Positions 17,256-26,546 of a DNA stretch of 64,000 nucleotides are shown here, one piece after another. This DNA is from Clostridia bacterium (GTDB lineage: Bacteria; Bacillota; Clostridia; Oscillospirales; CAG-272). The translations under genes were made by a program, and so were the position numbers. The stretch's first letter is position 1, and each line of letters begins with the position of its first letter. Below the pieces are notes generated by a model, which was not told where the DNA came from, searched no databases, and saw only the letters and a list, made by a program, of their open reading frames with translations. The stretch lies in assembly GCA_017483305.1 (NCBI GenBank), contig JAFULC010000020.1:1-64000 (forward strand), written 5' to 3'.

Positions 17256-17807
17256 ATGCCTAGTAACGCAATACTCGAACAGAAGAAACAGGTAGTTGCA
17301 GACCTCGCAGAGCAGATCAAGGCAAGCGCAGCGGGCGTAGTCGTTAATTATCAGGGTATCACCGTTGAGAATGACACGGCTCTCCGTAAGGCTCTTCGTG
17401 AAGCAGGTGTTAAGTACGTTGTTATGAAGAACACCCTCACCGGCAGAGCTTGCGACGAGTGCGGCTACGGTGATATCAAGCAGTACCTCAACGGTATGAC
17501 TGCTATCGCTATCTCCAGCCCCGAAGATCCTATCGCTCCTGCTAAGATCCTTAAGGAATACGCTGAAAAGATCGAATCCTTCAAGATCCTCGCAGGTTAC
17601 TGTGATGGAGAGGTTATCGACGCGGCAGGCGTAAACAACCTTGCGGACATTCCTTCCAAGGAAGTCCTCATCGCGAAGTTCCTCGGCTCTATCAAGTCTC
17701 CTATCTACAATCTTGCTTATGCTCTTCAGGCTGTTATCGACAAGAACGGCGAAGAAGCACCCGCAGCAGAAGAAGCTGCTCCTGCAGAGGAAACCGCTGC
17801 AGAATAA
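17256..17807 (+). CDS. rplJ: 50S ribosomal protein L10
   Basis: Protein of 183 residues that anchors L7/L12 dimers on the ribosomal stalk. It starts at ATG after GGGAGG, with the family pattern KQVVADLAEQIKAS, GVVVNYQGITV and YVVMKNTL. The C-terminal tail is Ala/Glu-rich. It is cotranscribed with rplL, 65 bp downstream, and is probably autoregulated through the leader at 17074-17223. Unlike the usual arrangement, rplKA does not precede it and rpoBC does not follow. Confidence 0.96.
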   Translation: MPSNAILEQKKQVVADLAEQIKASAAGVVVNYQGITVENDTALRKALREAGVKYVVMKNTLTGRACDECGYGDIKQYLNGMTAIAISSPEDPIAPAKILKEYAEKIESFKILAGYCDGEVIDAAGVNNLADIPSKEVLIAKFLGSIKSPIYNLAYALQAVIDKNGEEAPAAEEAAPAEETAAE

Positions 17808-17872
17808 TCCGGTTTAAAACCGCTTAAAAACAAAAAACAATTTATATTTCCATATTCAGGAGGTAATTTAAA

Positions 17873-18253
17873 ATGGCATCCGAAAAGATCACAAATATTC
17901 TTGAAGAAATCAAGACCCTTACAATCCTTGAGCTCGCTGACCTCGTAAAGGCAGTTGAGGAAGAGTTCGGCGTATCCGCAGCAGCTCCCGTAGGTGTAGT
18001 TGCAGTAGCAGGCGCAGCAGCTCCCGCTGTTGAGGAAAAGACCGAATTCGACGTAGTTCTTACCGGCTTTGACGCTGCTAAGAAGCTCGCAGTTATTAAG
18101 GCTATCCGTGAGATCACCGGTCTCGGCCTTAAGGAAGCTAAGGACACCGTTGAGGGCGCTCCTAAGACCATTAAGGAAGGCGCTTCCAAGGAAGACGCTG
18201 AGAAGCTCAAGGCTGACCTCGAGGCAGCTGGCGCAACTGTTGAAATCAAGTAA
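17873..18253 (+). CDS. rplL: 50S ribosomal protein L7/L12
   Basis: Protein of 126 residues. The N-terminal dimerisation helices are followed by an Ala/Val-rich hinge and the C-terminal factor-binding domain with [21 protein letters not shown] and [15 protein letters not shown], textbook for L12. It recruits translation GTPases to the ribosome. It begins with AGGAGG-ATG and is followed by a strong terminator that closes the rplJL operon, with no rpoB downstream. Confidence 0.97.
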   Translation: MASEKITNILEEIKTLTILELADLVKAVEEEFGVSAAAPVGVVAVAGAAAPAVEEKTEFDVVLTGFDAAKKLAVIKAIREITGLGLKEAKDTVEGAPKTIKEGASKEDAEKLKADLEAAGATVEIK

Positions 18254-18319
18254 TTTCAAGAGCAAGAGCAACCTTAATTCAGTTTATAATTTAGCTGTCT
18301 GTTAATTTTGGATAACAAC

Positions 18320-18356
18320 AGATCGAGCCGTAAGGAAGTTCCTTACGGCTCGATCT
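18320..18356. terminator. Terminator of rplJL
   Basis: Perfect 17-bp stem 18320-18336 / 18340-18356 with a 3-nt loop. Confidence 0.85.
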
Positions 18357-18410
18357 TTATACGCACGAAAAAGGTGCAGAGCGAGCCTCGGCAAACTCTG
18401 ACGTATAAAA

Positions 18411-18443
18411 AATGGCCGCAAGGATTTTCCTTGCGGCTATTTT
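18411..18443 (-). terminator. Terminator of the WYL regulator
   Basis: GGCCGCAAGGA pairs with TCCTTGCGGCT, flanked by A- and T-runs. It lies just past the minus-strand stop at 18454. Confidence 0.75.
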
Positions 18444-18453
18444 TGCGGGATTG

Positions 18454-19011
18454 TTAATACTTATTGTTCTTGATTATGTTCTCCGCCATTTTGACGAGGC
18501 GCTCGCGTATCCAGAAGGGCTCGACTATTTTGAAGTCCGAGCGGAGCGTGATCAGAACGCTCAAAAATTGCTCGACGTTATGGAACTCGCAGACGTACTT
18601 ATTGCGCGATTCCTTAGAGATGATGAAGTTTTTGAGAGAGAGGACCGAGAGCTTGTCGGGGATCTCAAGCGTTGCGGTGTAGGGTATCTGCATCTGAACG
18701 AAGGCGTTTTCTGCCTGCATGGACGCGCCCGAAACGCTATCGGCGAGCTCGGTCAGGGAGTCGTCGTTATCGCTTGTGAGGACGAGGGGCAGGGAATATT
18801 GCTCGGTATAGTAATATCCCTTGTGCTCGAGGCTATATTCAATCGGCGCGCCGAGCTGTTTTCTCAGATAGTCGACGTCGCGCTGTGCCTGACGGTGCGA
18901 GATCTTGAAGCGCTCGGCAAGGCGCATTGCGTTGGGATAATATTTATTGGCTATCTTTTTATGCAACCACTGAATTCTTGTGTTTGCGGAATTTCCCGAG
19001 GCGGTTTTCAT
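18454..19011 (-). CDS. HTH/WYL-type transcriptional regulator
   Basis: Protein of 185 residues. The N-terminal helix-turn-helix (about 12-60, with RLAERFKISHRQAQRDVDYL) is of the DeoR/YafY type. The rest is a shortened WYL-like sensor region ending in VEPFWIRERLVKMAENI. WYL proteins sense small ligands or nucleic acids and regulate neighbouring genes. It lies 48 bp downstream of a membrane-protein gene on the same strand and may control it. At 185 residues it is much shorter than the usual roughly 300, so part of the WYL module or the dimerisation part may be missing. Confidence 0.75.
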   Translation of the reverse strand: MKTASGNSANTRIQWLHKKIANKYYPNAMRLAERFKISHRQAQRDVDYLRKQLGAPIEYSLEHKGYYYTEQYSLPLVLTSDNDDSLTELADSVSGASMQAENAFVQMQIPYTATLEIPDKLSVLSLKNFIISKESRNKYVCEFHNVEQFLSVLITLRSDFKIVEPFWIRERLVKMAENIIKNNKY

Positions 19012-19059
19012 AATGGAGAGTTAATTCCTTTCATTTGTATTATATAGCGCGTGAGCGGA

Positions 19060-19872
19060 TCATTCGGCCTTTTCTGCGGGCTCCTCGGTCGGTGCCTCTT
19101 CGGCTTCCTTCGCGGGCTTTGCTGTGAAAAATCTGACCGCGGTCGGAATGGCTATCGCGAGGAAAAGAATGGGGTAGATCAGAAGATCGAGGGTGTATTT
19201 TTCGGGATGGGATGCGACCTCGGTCAACGCGCCGATAGCTCCGAGAAGTGAGACGGCGAGGAAGCATATATTGGAGAGGATGAAATATCCTGACGGGATT
19301 CGGTTTAATAATATTCGCAGATCGGAAAGTGTACTGAGGATCGCGGTTGCTGCAGAGAACTGTGTGAGCAGCTTCAGGGGGGAATTGAGCTCGACCTTGA
19401 ATTCGAGGTGAAGCTTTATAATGAGCAGGATACAGAAAAAGATTTTTACATATCCAAGCGCGAGCTTGACGGTGGGTGAAAATTTCACGACGTCTGCCAA
19501 GTGATAGAGGGCAACTCCGAGGATTGTTATTGCTATCAATATTGTTTGGGTGCTGCTGTTGCCCTTGACGATCTCGAAAATAGAGATTATGAGGACCGCG
19601 GTAGCGGTTGCTGTCGGGATGAGCGAGAGCATATAGGGCGTTTGGGGTGCGATCTCTATCTTGCCGATCTTTTTTGAAAGAAATGCGGCGGAGATGGCAA
19701 CGATGACGGCGATTGCCAATATGATATACAGGATTATTGCTATTGGGGCGCTTTTAAAGTATCTTGCATCGCCTTCGAAAAACGCGAGGAATGATATAAG
19801 TCCCACAACTGCAACCAGAGCCAATATGGTGGCGGTGCAGAGCTTGTATATCGTTAATTTTGAGCGGTTCAT
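19060..19872 (-). CDS. Hypothetical integral membrane protein
   Basis: Protein of 270 residues with about seven to eight hydrophobic helices starting at residue 10 and a charged C-terminal tail of the type EEAPTEEPAEKAE. No transporter motif is recognised. GGAG precedes the ATG at 19872 by about 9 nt. It is the first gene of a minus-strand pair with the WYL regulator. Confidence 0.65.
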   Translation of the reverse strand: MNRSKLTIYKLCTATILALVAVVGLISFLAFFEGDARYFKSAPIAIILYIILAIAVIVAISAAFLSKKIGKIEIAPQTPYMLSLIPTATATAVLIISIFEIVKGNSSTQTILIAITILGVALYHLADVVKFSPTVKLALGYVKIFFCILLIIKLHLEFKVELNSPLKLLTQFSAATAILSTLSDLRILLNRIPSGYFILSNICFLAVSLLGAIGALTEVASHPEKYTLDLLIYPILFLAIAIPTAVRFFTAKPAKEAEEAPTEEPAEKAE

Positions 19873-20187
19873 TTGCTGTAACTCCGTATATATAATAAAT
19901 GAAGATTTTTGATCTTTTTTGCTTTTGAGACGGTCATTTTAATGTCGGGTTTTATGAGGTGAATGTCTCCTGATACTATTATATAACGAAAATGTTAACG
20001 AAAAATAGACAACAGACGTTATTTTTTGGATTTTTAAAAATATTTTGAGATCAAAAGCGCTTTGGATGCTTGAAATCGGGGCGGAATGGTGTGAAAAGAT
20101 GTGAATTTTGTGCATAATGCATAAAAATGGTTTTGAAAATTCTGCAAAGTTTTACGAAAATATAGGTATTATTTTTTGAATTTTCTA

Positions 20188-20216
20188 TTGACTTTATGGG
20201 GTTTTTAGTGTATAAT
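20188..20216 (+). promoter_or_regulatory. Main promoter of the S10-spc-alpha superoperon
   Basis: TTGACT 20188-20193, 17-bp spacer, TATAAT 20211-20216. Confidence 0.85.
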
Positions 20217-20222
20217 AATTGA

Positions 20223-20550
20223 GCTTGATATGCGATGAAACGAGAGGTTGCTCTTAAAGGGACGCCTTTAAGAGGTAATTTTCGTGGAGTATGTCCGTAT
20301 GAACGGGCGACGTAGTCTTTCATACACACACTAAGCAACATGCGGCATAGTGGTGCTTCGGTGTTCGATCCTTTCCCCTTATTTTCGGAGTTTATCTGTC
20401 AGATGCTGATGCGGATAAAGTCCGTGTTTTAATGGGAAACGGTGGATACACACGGCACGGTGTACGATAGAAGCGTCCCAACACTTAAAGGCGGATCGCT
20501 TCATTTTTTATATATAAGCGACGCCGATATCTGAAAGGAGGCACATTACA
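20223..20550 (+). ncRNA. Candidate structured leader RNA of the S10 operon
   Basis: A leader of about 330 nt with five hairpins visible by eye: 20251-20260/20265-20274 (10 bp), 20295-20298/20303-20306 inside 20289-20293/20321-20325, 20333-20337/20354-20358, 20391-20396/20414-20419 with an inner TCAG/CTGA, and 20422-20427/20450-20455. It ends in GAAGCG/CGCTTC (20470-20475/20497-20502) followed by T6, which could be an attenuator. It matches no leader family I can name. Confidence 0.6.
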
Positions 20551-20862
20551 ATGGCAGTTAATGAAAAAATCAGAGTTCGTCTTAAGAGCTACGATCACAC
20601 TCTCATCGATACCGCTGCAGAGAAGATCGTTACCGTCGCAAAGACCAACGGCTCCGAGGTTTCCGGTCCTATTCCGCTCCCCACTGAGAGAGAGATAGTT
20701 ACTATCCTTCGCGCAGTGCACAAGTACAAGGACGCTCGTGAGCAGTTCGAAATGCGCACTCACAAGAGACTCATCGATATCATCAAGCCCAATCAGAAGA
20801 CGATTGACGCACTGATGAACGTTGAACTCCCTGCAGGCGTTGAGATCGAAGTTAAGATCTGA
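20551..20862 (+). CDS. rpsJ: 30S ribosomal protein S10
   Basis: Protein of 103 residues with the S10 signature ([36 protein letters not shown]). It is part of the small-subunit head and is also the NusE antitermination factor. First gene of the superoperon, starting after AAAGGAGG. It is separated from rplC by an unusually long 153-nt spacer. Confidence 0.97.
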   Translation: MAVNEKIRVRLKSYDHTLIDTAAEKIVTVAKTNGSEVSGPIPLPTEREIVTILRAVHKYKDAREQFEMRTHKRLIDIIKPNQKTIDALMNVELPAGVEIEVKI

Positions 20863-21015
20863 TCGCTACATTATTTATTATCTTATCAAGCAAGCAAGGA
20901 AACTTGCATGACAAAGACAACAGCCGGCGGCTATGACGCCGTGTCGGTAACTTTGTAAGTCACGTTGGACGGACAAGATCCTATCCAACCAATAATTTAC
21001 AGGAGGAAAAAGAAA
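20863..21015 (+). promoter_or_regulatory. Structured rpsJ-rplC spacer
   Basis: 153 nt with several short stems (GCAAG-gaaa-CTTGC near 20893, GGCG/CGCC near 20930, TTGGA...TCCAA near 20966-20990) directly before the rplC ribosome site. It may modulate rplC translation. Confidence 0.4.
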
Positions 21016-21645
21016 ATGAAAAAGGGTATTATCGGTAAGAAGATCGGTATGACTCAGATTTTCGACGAAAAGGGTAACGTGATCCCTGTAACCGTTATTC
21101 AGGCTGGTCCCTGTGCAGTAGTACAGAAGAAGACCGTTGAAGCAGACGGCTACGATGCTATCCAGCTCGGCTTTGTTGAGGCTAAGGAGAAGCACATCAC
21201 GAAGGCTGAAAAGGGCCATTTTGAAAAAGCAGGTGTTTCCTACAAGAGACATCTCAAGGAATTCCGTCTTGACGATTGCAGCGCAATCAACGTTGGTGAC
21301 GTCATCACCGCCGATACCTTCGCCGCAGGCGACAAGGTCGACGTTACAGGTGTGACAAAGGGCCGCGGTTATACCGGTGCTATTAAGAGATGGAATCTTC
21401 ACAAGCTCCAGGCTACTCACGGTGTAGGACCTATCCACCGTCAGTCCGGATCTATGGGTGTTATCGACCCTGCGAGAATCTTCAAGAACAAGAAGATGGC
21501 AGGTCAGTACGGTAACGAGCAGGTAACTGTTCAGAATCTTAAAGTAGTAAAGATCGACAGCGAAAAGAACCTCATCGCAGTTAAGGGTGCTATTCCCGGT
21601 GCGAAGGACGGTATCGTATTCATTCGCGATTCGATCAAAGCATAA
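21016..21645 (+). CDS. rplC: 50S ribosomal protein L3
   Basis: Protein of 209 residues from the ATG at 21016 (AGGAGG at 21001-21006), beginning [16 protein letters not shown] as in other L3 proteins. The [11 protein letters not shown] and [19 protein letters not shown] loop reaches the peptidyl-transferase centre. It is an early 23S assembly initiator. An in-frame extension to 20965 has no ribosome site. Confidence 0.97.
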   Translation: MKKGIIGKKIGMTQIFDEKGNVIPVTVIQAGPCAVVQKKTVEADGYDAIQLGFVEAKEKHITKAEKGHFEKAGVSYKRHLKEFRLDDCSAINVGDVITADTFAAGDKVDVTGVTKGRGYTGAIKRWNLHKLQATHGVGPIHRQSGSMGVIDPARIFKNKKMAGQYGNEQVTVQNLKVVKIDSEKNLIAVKGAIPGAKDGIVFIRDSIKA

Positions 21646-21665
21646 TCGGAAGGAGGAAATAAATA

Positions 21666-22289
21666 ATGCCTACAATTAAAGTTGTTAATATGGCCGGCGC
21701 AGAAGTCGGAACCATGGAGCTCTCCGATGTATTGTTCGGAGGCAATGTAAACGGCACAGTCCTCCACGCTGCAGTAAGAGCTTACCTTCTCAATCAGAGA
21801 CAGGGAACTCAGTCCACTCTTACTCGTTCCGAGGTTTCCGGTGGCGGTAGAAAGCCCTGGAGACAGAAGGGTACCGGTAGAGCTCGTCAGGGTTCGACCC
21901 GTTCTCCTCAGTGGACTCACGGCGGTATCGCTCTCGGTCCTAAGCCCAGAAGCTATCGCACGGATCTCAACAAGAAGACAAAGAGACTCGCTCTCATCAG
22001 CGCTCTTACCGACAAGGTAAACAACGGCAAGCTCATCGTTGTTGACGATATCAAGCTTGACGCTTACAAGACCAAGACCATGGTCAACATGTTCAAGGCT
22101 CTTGGCGCAGAGAGAAAGCCCCTCGTAGTTCTTCCCACGGTAGATGCTTTCGTAGTTAAGAGCTGCGCAAACATTCCCGGCGCAAAGACTTGCCTCTACA
22201 ACACCATCAACGTATACGATATCCTGAACGCTGATACGTTCATCACTACCGTTGCGGCTGTTAAAATGCTCGAGGAGGTATATGCATAA
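21666..22289 (+). CDS. rplD: 50S ribosomal protein L4
   Basis: Protein of 207 residues. The extended loop GGGRKPWRQKGTGRARQGS lines the nascent-peptide tunnel and is fully conserved. L4 is the autoregulator of this operon in enterobacteria; no such site is established in Firmicutes, but the leader at 20223 is a place to look. Its stop overlaps the rplW start by one base. Confidence 0.97.
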   Translation: MPTIKVVNMAGAEVGTMELSDVLFGGNVNGTVLHAAVRAYLLNQRQGTQSTLTRSEVSGGGRKPWRQKGTGRARQGSTRSPQWTHGGIALGPKPRSYRTDLNKKTKRLALISALTDKVNNGKLIVVDDIKLDAYKTKTMVNMFKALGAERKPLVVLPTVDAFVVKSCANIPGAKTCLYNTINVYDILNADTFITTVAAVKMLEEVYA

Positions 22290-22585
22290 TGAGAATGCTT
22301 GAAGATGTAATTATTAAGCCTGTTATCTCTGAGGCATCTATGGATCTCATCGCTCAGAGAAAGTATGTTTTCAAGGTAGCAAAGACTGCTGACAAGACTG
22401 AGATCGCAAAGGCAGTTGAGGCTATGTTCCCCGGCACCAAGGTCGAGGCCGTTAACACGATCAATATGAAGAGAAAGCCCAAGAGATACGGTGTACACTT
22501 CGGTTACACAAGCGCTTGGAAGAAGGCAATCGTTACTCTGACTGCTGATTCCAAGACCATCGAGTTCTTTGAAGGCATGAACTAA
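22289..22585 (+). CDS. rplW: 50S ribosomal protein L23
   Basis: Protein of 98 residues with the [15 protein letters not shown] start and [18 protein letters not shown] loop of L23, the docking site for trigger factor and SRP at the tunnel exit. It starts at an ATG sharing its first base with the rplD stop (TAATG), with GAGG 10 nt upstream inside rplD. Confidence 0.96.
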   Translation: MRMLEDVIIKPVISEASMDLIAQRKYVFKVAKTADKTEIAKAVEAMFPGTKVEAVNTINMKRKPKRYGVHFGYTSAWKKAIVTLTADSKTIEFFEGMN

Positions 22586-22602
22586 GAGGGAGGTCGAATA
22601 AA

Positions 22603-23439
22603 ATGGCAACACTTAAGTATAAACCTACGACACCCGCGAGAAGACACATGTCCGTTCCTGTCTACAAGGATATCATCACTAAGGACGTTCCTGAAAAGAG
22701 CCTTGTAGTAATCAAGAAAAAGCACGCGGGCCGTAATAGCTACGGACGTATCACTGTTCGTCACAGAGGCGGCGGAAACAAGGTTAAGTACAGAATTATC
22801 GACTTCAAGAGACTTTCTACAGTCCCCGCTGAAGTAATCGCTATCGAGTACGACCCCAACAGAACCGCTTATATCGCTCTTCTTCAGAACGAAGAGGGCG
22901 TTAAGAGCTACATTATAGCTCCCGAAGGCCTTAAGGTTGGAGATAAGGTTTACTCCGGCGCAGATGCAGACATCAAGCCCGGTAACGCACTTCCTCTCGC
23001 TAACATCCCCGTAGGTACCTTCATCAACAGCATCGAGCTTTACCCCGGCAAGGGCGCTCAGCTCGTTCGCTCTGCAGGCGTTATGGCACAGCTTATCTCT
23101 AAGGAAGCAAACGGTATGGCTCAGGTCAGACTTCCTTCCGGTGAGGTTCGCTACATTCGCCTTGACTGTAAGGCAGTTATCGGTCAGATCGGCAATATCG
23201 ACCACGACACCGTTAAGGTCGGTAAGGCAGGTAAGACCAGACACAAGGGCATTCGTCCCACAGTTCGCGGTTCCGTCATGAACCCCTGCGATCACCCCCA
23301 CGGTGGTGGTGAGGGTAAGTCTCCCATCGGTCATGCTAATCCTATGACTCCTTGGGGCAAGCCTGCTCTCGGTCTTAAGACCAGAAACAAGAAGGCTCGC
23401 ACTGACAAGTTCATCGTAAGACGCAGAAATGCTAAATAA
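22603..23439 (+). CDS. rplB: 50S ribosomal protein L2
   Basis: Protein of 278 residues, full length. The C-terminal signature [18 protein letters not shown] with the conserved His near the peptidyl-transferase centre is intact. L2 is required for subunit joining and peptidyl transfer. 17 bp after rplW with GGGAGG before the start. Confidence 0.97.
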   Translation: MATLKYKPTTPARRHMSVPVYKDIITKDVPEKSLVVIKKKHAGRNSYGRITVRHRGGGNKVKYRIIDFKRLSTVPAEVIAIEYDPNRTAYIALLQNEEGVKSYIIAPEGLKVGDKVYSGADADIKPGNALPLANIPVGTFINSIELYPGKGAQLVRSAGVMAQLISKEANGMAQVRLPSGEVRYIRLDCKAVIGQIGNIDHDTVKVGKAGKTRHKGIRPTVRGSVMNPCDHPHGGGEGKSPIGHANPMTPWGKPALGLKTRNKKARTDKFIVRRRNAK

Positions 23440-23453
23440 GGAGGGAATATAAA

Positions 23454-23735
23454 ATGAGCAGAAGCCTTAAGAAAGCGCCTTTTGTAGAAGAAAAGCTCTA
23501 CACTCGTGTTTGCGCTATGAATGATAAGGGCGAAAAGAAGGTTCTCAAGACCTGGTCTCGTTCGTCCACAATATTCCCGGAATTTGTCGGTCACACTATT
23601 GCGGTTTACGACGGCAGAAAGCACGTTCCGGTATATGTTACTGAAGATATGGTTGGACATAAGCTCGGTGAGTTCGCTCCCACCAGAACCTTCAAGGGCC
23701 ACGCAGGCTCCAAGACATCCAACAACGGTAAGTAA
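23454..23735 (+). CDS. rpsS: 30S ribosomal protein S19
   Basis: Protein of 93 residues ([45 protein letters not shown]). It forms a complex with S13 in the head and contacts A-site tRNA. 14 bp after rplB with GGAGGG. Confidence 0.97.
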   Translation: MSRSLKKAPFVEEKLYTRVCAMNDKGEKKVLKTWSRSSTIFPEFVGHTIAVYDGRKHVPVYVTEDMVGHKLGEFAPTRTFKGHAGSKTSNNGK

Positions 23736-23754
23736 TCAAGGGAGGAAGTAGAAA

Positions 23755-24090
23755 ATGAAAGCATATGCATATCTTAAGTATGCGAGAATTTCCCCTCGTA
23801 AGGTGAAGATCGTTCTCGACCTCATCAGAGGCAAGGATGCAGGCGCAGCTATGGCTATCCTCAAGAACACCCACAAGGGCGCTTCTGAGTACCTTATCAA
23901 GCTTTTGGGAAGTGCAATCGCAAACGCAGAAAACAATTTCCACATGGATCCTACAAAGCTCTACGTATCCGAGTGCTTCGTATGCCCCGGTCCTACGCTC
24001 AAGCGCATTATGCCCAGAGCGAAGGGTAGTGCAGATAGAATCCTTAAGAGAACCAGCCACGTTACAATCGCGGTTGAAGAAAGAAACTAA
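23755..24090 (+). CDS. rplV: 50S ribosomal protein L22
   Basis: Protein of 111 residues with [18 protein letters not shown] and the C-terminal hairpin [18 protein letters not shown] that reaches into the exit tunnel, where macrolide-resistance changes map. Preceded by GGGAGG. Confidence 0.96.
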   Translation: MKAYAYLKYARISPRKVKIVLDLIRGKDAGAAMAILKNTHKGASEYLIKLLGSAIANAENNFHMDPTKLYVSECFVCPGPTLKRIMPRAKGSADRILKRTSHVTIAVEERN

Positions 24091-24107
24091 GAGAGGAGAC
24101 AAGAGTT

Positions 24108-24896
24108 ATGGGTCAGAAAGTTAATCCCCACGGCCTCAGAGTAGGCGTTATAAAGAACTGGGATTCAAGATGGTTCGCAAAAGACGAAGTTTTCGGCGAC
24201 ACTCTTGTATCCGACTACAACATCAGAAAATATCTTAAGAGCGAGCTTCAGGACGCAGGCGTTCCCAAGATCGAGATCGAGCGTGACAGCCGCAGAGTAA
24301 GAGTTTTCATTCACTGTGCTAAGCCCGGTATGGTTATCGGTAAGGGCGGTGTTGAGATAGAGAAGTACAAGGCACAGCTCGAGAAGATGGTTGGCATGCC
24401 CGTATCCCTCAACGTTGTTGAGGTAAGACAGCCCGACCTCAACGCTCAGCTCGTTGCTGAGAACATCTGCTCTCAGCTTGAGAAGCGTGTTACCTTCCGC
24501 CGTGCTATGAAGATGGCTATCAGAAACACCATGAGACTTGGTGCAAAGGGTATTAAGATCGCTTGCAGCGGACGTCTTGGCGGTGCCGAGATCGCAAGAA
24601 GCGAGCACTATCATGAGGGTACTATCCCGCTTCAGACACTCAGAGCTGACATCGAGTACGGCTTCTGGGAGGCAAACACCACCTACGGTAAGATCGGTGT
24701 TAAGGTCTGGATCTACAGAGGCGAGGTCCTCAACGAAGTAAACCGTCCTGCACGCAACGGCGAGCGCAGAGACAATCGCGGTGATCGCAGAAACAACGGC
24801 GACAGACGCGACAGAAGAAACGGTGGCAACCGTCAGGGTCGTGGCGATAGAGCGCCCAGAGCTGACAGAGCTCCCAGAGACGGAGGTGCTAAATAA
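24108..24896 (+). CDS. rpsC: 30S ribosomal protein S3
   Basis: Protein of 262 residues. The N-terminal KH domain with [15 protein letters not shown] and the conserved C-terminal domain end near residue 212. A low-complexity tail of about 50 residues rich in Arg, Asp, Asn and Gly follows (repeats of the type [16 protein letters not shown]), longer than in the 218-residue classical S3. Tails of this kind occur in several Clostridia. S3 guides mRNA at the entry pore. Its stop overlaps the rplP start by one base. Confidence 0.96.
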   Translation: MGQKVNPHGLRVGVIKNWDSRWFAKDEVFGDTLVSDYNIRKYLKSELQDAGVPKIEIERDSRRVRVFIHCAKPGMVIGKGGVEIEKYKAQLEKMVGMPVSLNVVEVRQPDLNAQLVAENICSQLEKRVTFRRAMKMAIRNTMRLGAKGIKIACSGRLGGAEIARSEHYHEGTIPLQTLRADIEYGFWEANTTYGKIGVKVWIYRGEVLNEVNRPARNGERRDNRGDRRNNGDRRDRRNGGNRQGRGDRAPRADRAPRDGGAK

Positions 24897-25318
24897 TGTT
24901 AATGCCTAAGAGAGTTAAATTCCGCCGTGTACAGCGCGGAAGACTTAAGGGTAAGGCGCTTAGAGGCAACACTATTACCAACGGTAACTACGGTCTCGTA
25001 GCACTTGAGCCCGCTTGGATCACAAGCACTCAGATCGAGGCTGCCCGTATCGCTATGACTCGTTACATCAAGCGTGGCGGTAAGGTTTGGATCAAGATAT
25101 TCCCCGATAAGCCTATCACAGAGAAGCCTGCTGAAACTCGAATGGGTTCCGGTAAGGGTTCGCCCGAATATTGGGTAGCCGTTGTTAAGCCCGGCCGCGT
25201 AATGTTCGAGATGGACGGCGTTTCTGAAGAGGTAGCTCGTGAGGCTATGCGTCTTGCAGGCCACAAGCTCCCCATCAAGACCAAGTTCATGGTTAAAGAA
25301 GAAGTAAAGGAGGCATAA
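24896..25318 (+). CDS. rplP: 50S ribosomal protein L16
   Basis: Protein of 140 residues ([34 protein letters not shown]). It binds the A-site side of the 23S centre. The start ATG overlaps the rpsC stop (TAATG), with CGGAGG 9 nt upstream, so translation is coupled. Confidence 0.97.
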   Translation: MLMPKRVKFRRVQRGRLKGKALRGNTITNGNYGLVALEPAWITSTQIEAARIAMTRYIKRGGKVWIKIFPDKPITEKPAETRMGSGKGSPEYWVAVVKPGRVMFEMDGVSEEVAREAMRLAGHKLPIKTKFMVKEEVKEA

Positions 25319-25322
25319 GCTC

Positions 25323-25511
25323 ATGACATCTAAAGAACTCAGAGAAATGACAGCTGAACAGCTTAACGCAAAGCTCACTGAACTTAAGAAAGAGCTTTTC
25401 AACCTCCGTTTCCAGCACGCAGTTAATCAGCTTGAAAACACTCACAAGATGACTGAGGTCAAGCGTGATATCGCTCGTGTAATGACAGTTCTCAATGAGA
25501 AGAACGCATAA
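25323..25511 (+). CDS. rpmC: 50S ribosomal protein L29
   Basis: Protein of 62 residues, two helices with [20 protein letters not shown] core and [14 protein letters not shown] end. It sits at the tunnel exit beside L23. The ribosome site lies in the end of rplP. Confidence 0.95.
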   Translation: MTSKELREMTAEQLNAKLTELKKELFNLRFQHAVNQLENTHKMTEVKRDIARVMTVLNEKNA

Positions 25512-25521
25512 GGAGGCAGTC

Positions 25522-25782
25522 ATGACAGAAGAAAGAGCACTCAGAAAAGTTAGAGTTGGCATGGTTGTCAGCGACAAGATGGACAAGACTGTTGTCATCG
25601 CTATCGAGGACAACGTCAAGCACCCCGTATACGGTAAGATCATCAAGCGCACACTTAAGGTTCACGCTCACGACGAGAACAACGAATGCGGTGTTGGTGA
25701 TAAGGTAAGAATCATGGAAACAAGACCCCTCTCCAAGACTAAGAGATGGCGCGTTGTTGAAGTGATCGAAAAGGCTAAATAA
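25522..25782 (+). CDS. rpsQ: 30S ribosomal protein S17
   Basis: Protein of 86 residues from the ATG at 25522, supported by AGGAGG at 25511-25516. The core [19 protein letters not shown] and [19 protein letters not shown] is standard OB-fold S17. An in-frame ATG at 25495 inside rpmC lacks a ribosome site. Confidence 0.96.
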   Translation: MTEERALRKVRVGMVVSDKMDKTVVIAIEDNVKHPVYGKIIKRTLKVHAHDENNECGVGDKVRIMETRPLSKTKRWRVVEVIEKAK

Positions 25783-25839
25783 TTGAATTCGAATAGTAGG
25801 TACGTCGAAGCGTACTCGAAACAGTAGGAGGAAAAAACA

Positions 25840-26208
25840 ATGATTCAACAGCAATCTCTTATGAAGGTCGCTGACAACACCGGCGCTAAGGAGCTGATGT
25901 GTATTCGCGTTCTCGGCGGAACAGGCCGCAGATACGGTAACATCGGTGACATCGTGGTTTGCTCCGTTAAGAAGGCAATCCCCGGCGGCATGGTTAAGAA
26001 GGGCGACGTCGTAAAAGCAGTTATAGTAAGAAGCGCTCACGGTATGAAGCGTGCAGACGGCTCTTACATCAAGTTCGATGAGAACGCAGCAGTAATTATC
26101 AAAGAAGACAACACTCCCAAGGGTACCCGTATCTTTGGCCCTGTTGCAAGAGAGCTCCGTGAGAAGGACTTCCTTAAGATCCTCTCCCTCGCTCCCGAAG
26201 TACTTTAA
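25840..26208 (+). CDS. rplN: 50S ribosomal protein L14
   Basis: Protein of 122 residues ([47 protein letters not shown]). It binds the 50S-30S interface and is the target of the RsfS silencing factor. A 57-nt spacer precedes it, with a GTACG-tcgaag-CGTAC hairpin, then AGGAGG. Confidence 0.97.
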   Translation: MIQQQSLMKVADNTGAKELMCIRVLGGTGRRYGNIGDIVVCSVKKAIPGGMVKKGDVVKAVIVRSAHGMKRADGSYIKFDENAAVIIKEDNTPKGTRIFGPVARELREKDFLKILSLAPEVL

Positions 26209-26223
26209 TGGAGGTAATGAACG

Positions 26224-26532
26224 ATGGCAAATATTAAAAAAGGCGACACCGTTGTAGTACTCTCCGGTAATTCCAAGGGCGTTAAGGGCAACGTTATTGC
26301 CGTTTCCCCCAAGGAGAACAAGGTACTCGTTGAAGGTGCACACATTATCCACAAGCACGTTAAGGCTCGCAGACAGGGTGAGGCTAGCGACATCGTAGAC
26401 GCTGAAGGCGCAATCTACGCTGATAAGGTCGCTCTCTACTGCCCCAAGTGCAACAAGGGTGTAAGAGTTCACCACACCGTTGAAAACGGTAAGAAGATCC
26501 GCGTTTGCAAGTGCGGACACAAGTTTGACTAA
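26224..26532 (+). CDS. rplX: 50S ribosomal protein L24
   Basis: Protein of 102 residues with the N-terminal KOW motif ([20 protein letters not shown]), an early assembly protein. The C-terminal knuckle has CPKC (C73, C76) but the second pair is CKC (C95, C97), one residue tighter than the usual CxxC. It is cotranscribed with rplE, 14 bp downstream. Confidence 0.96.
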   Translation: MANIKKGDTVVVLSGNSKGVKGNVIAVSPKENKVLVEGAHIIHKHVKARRQGEASDIVDAEGAIYADKVALYCPKCNKGVRVHHTVENGKKIRVCKCGHKFD

Positions 26533-26546
26533 GGAGGGAATTAACA

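Larger units (their letters stand above)
19873..20550. other. Gap holding the S10-operon promoter and leader
   Basis: 678 bp without protein genes. 19873-20187 is AT-rich with no clear signal beyond the upstream end of the minus-strand gene. A strong plus promoter sits at 20188-20216. 20223-20550 is a structured leader RNA, listed separately. Confidence 0.7.
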
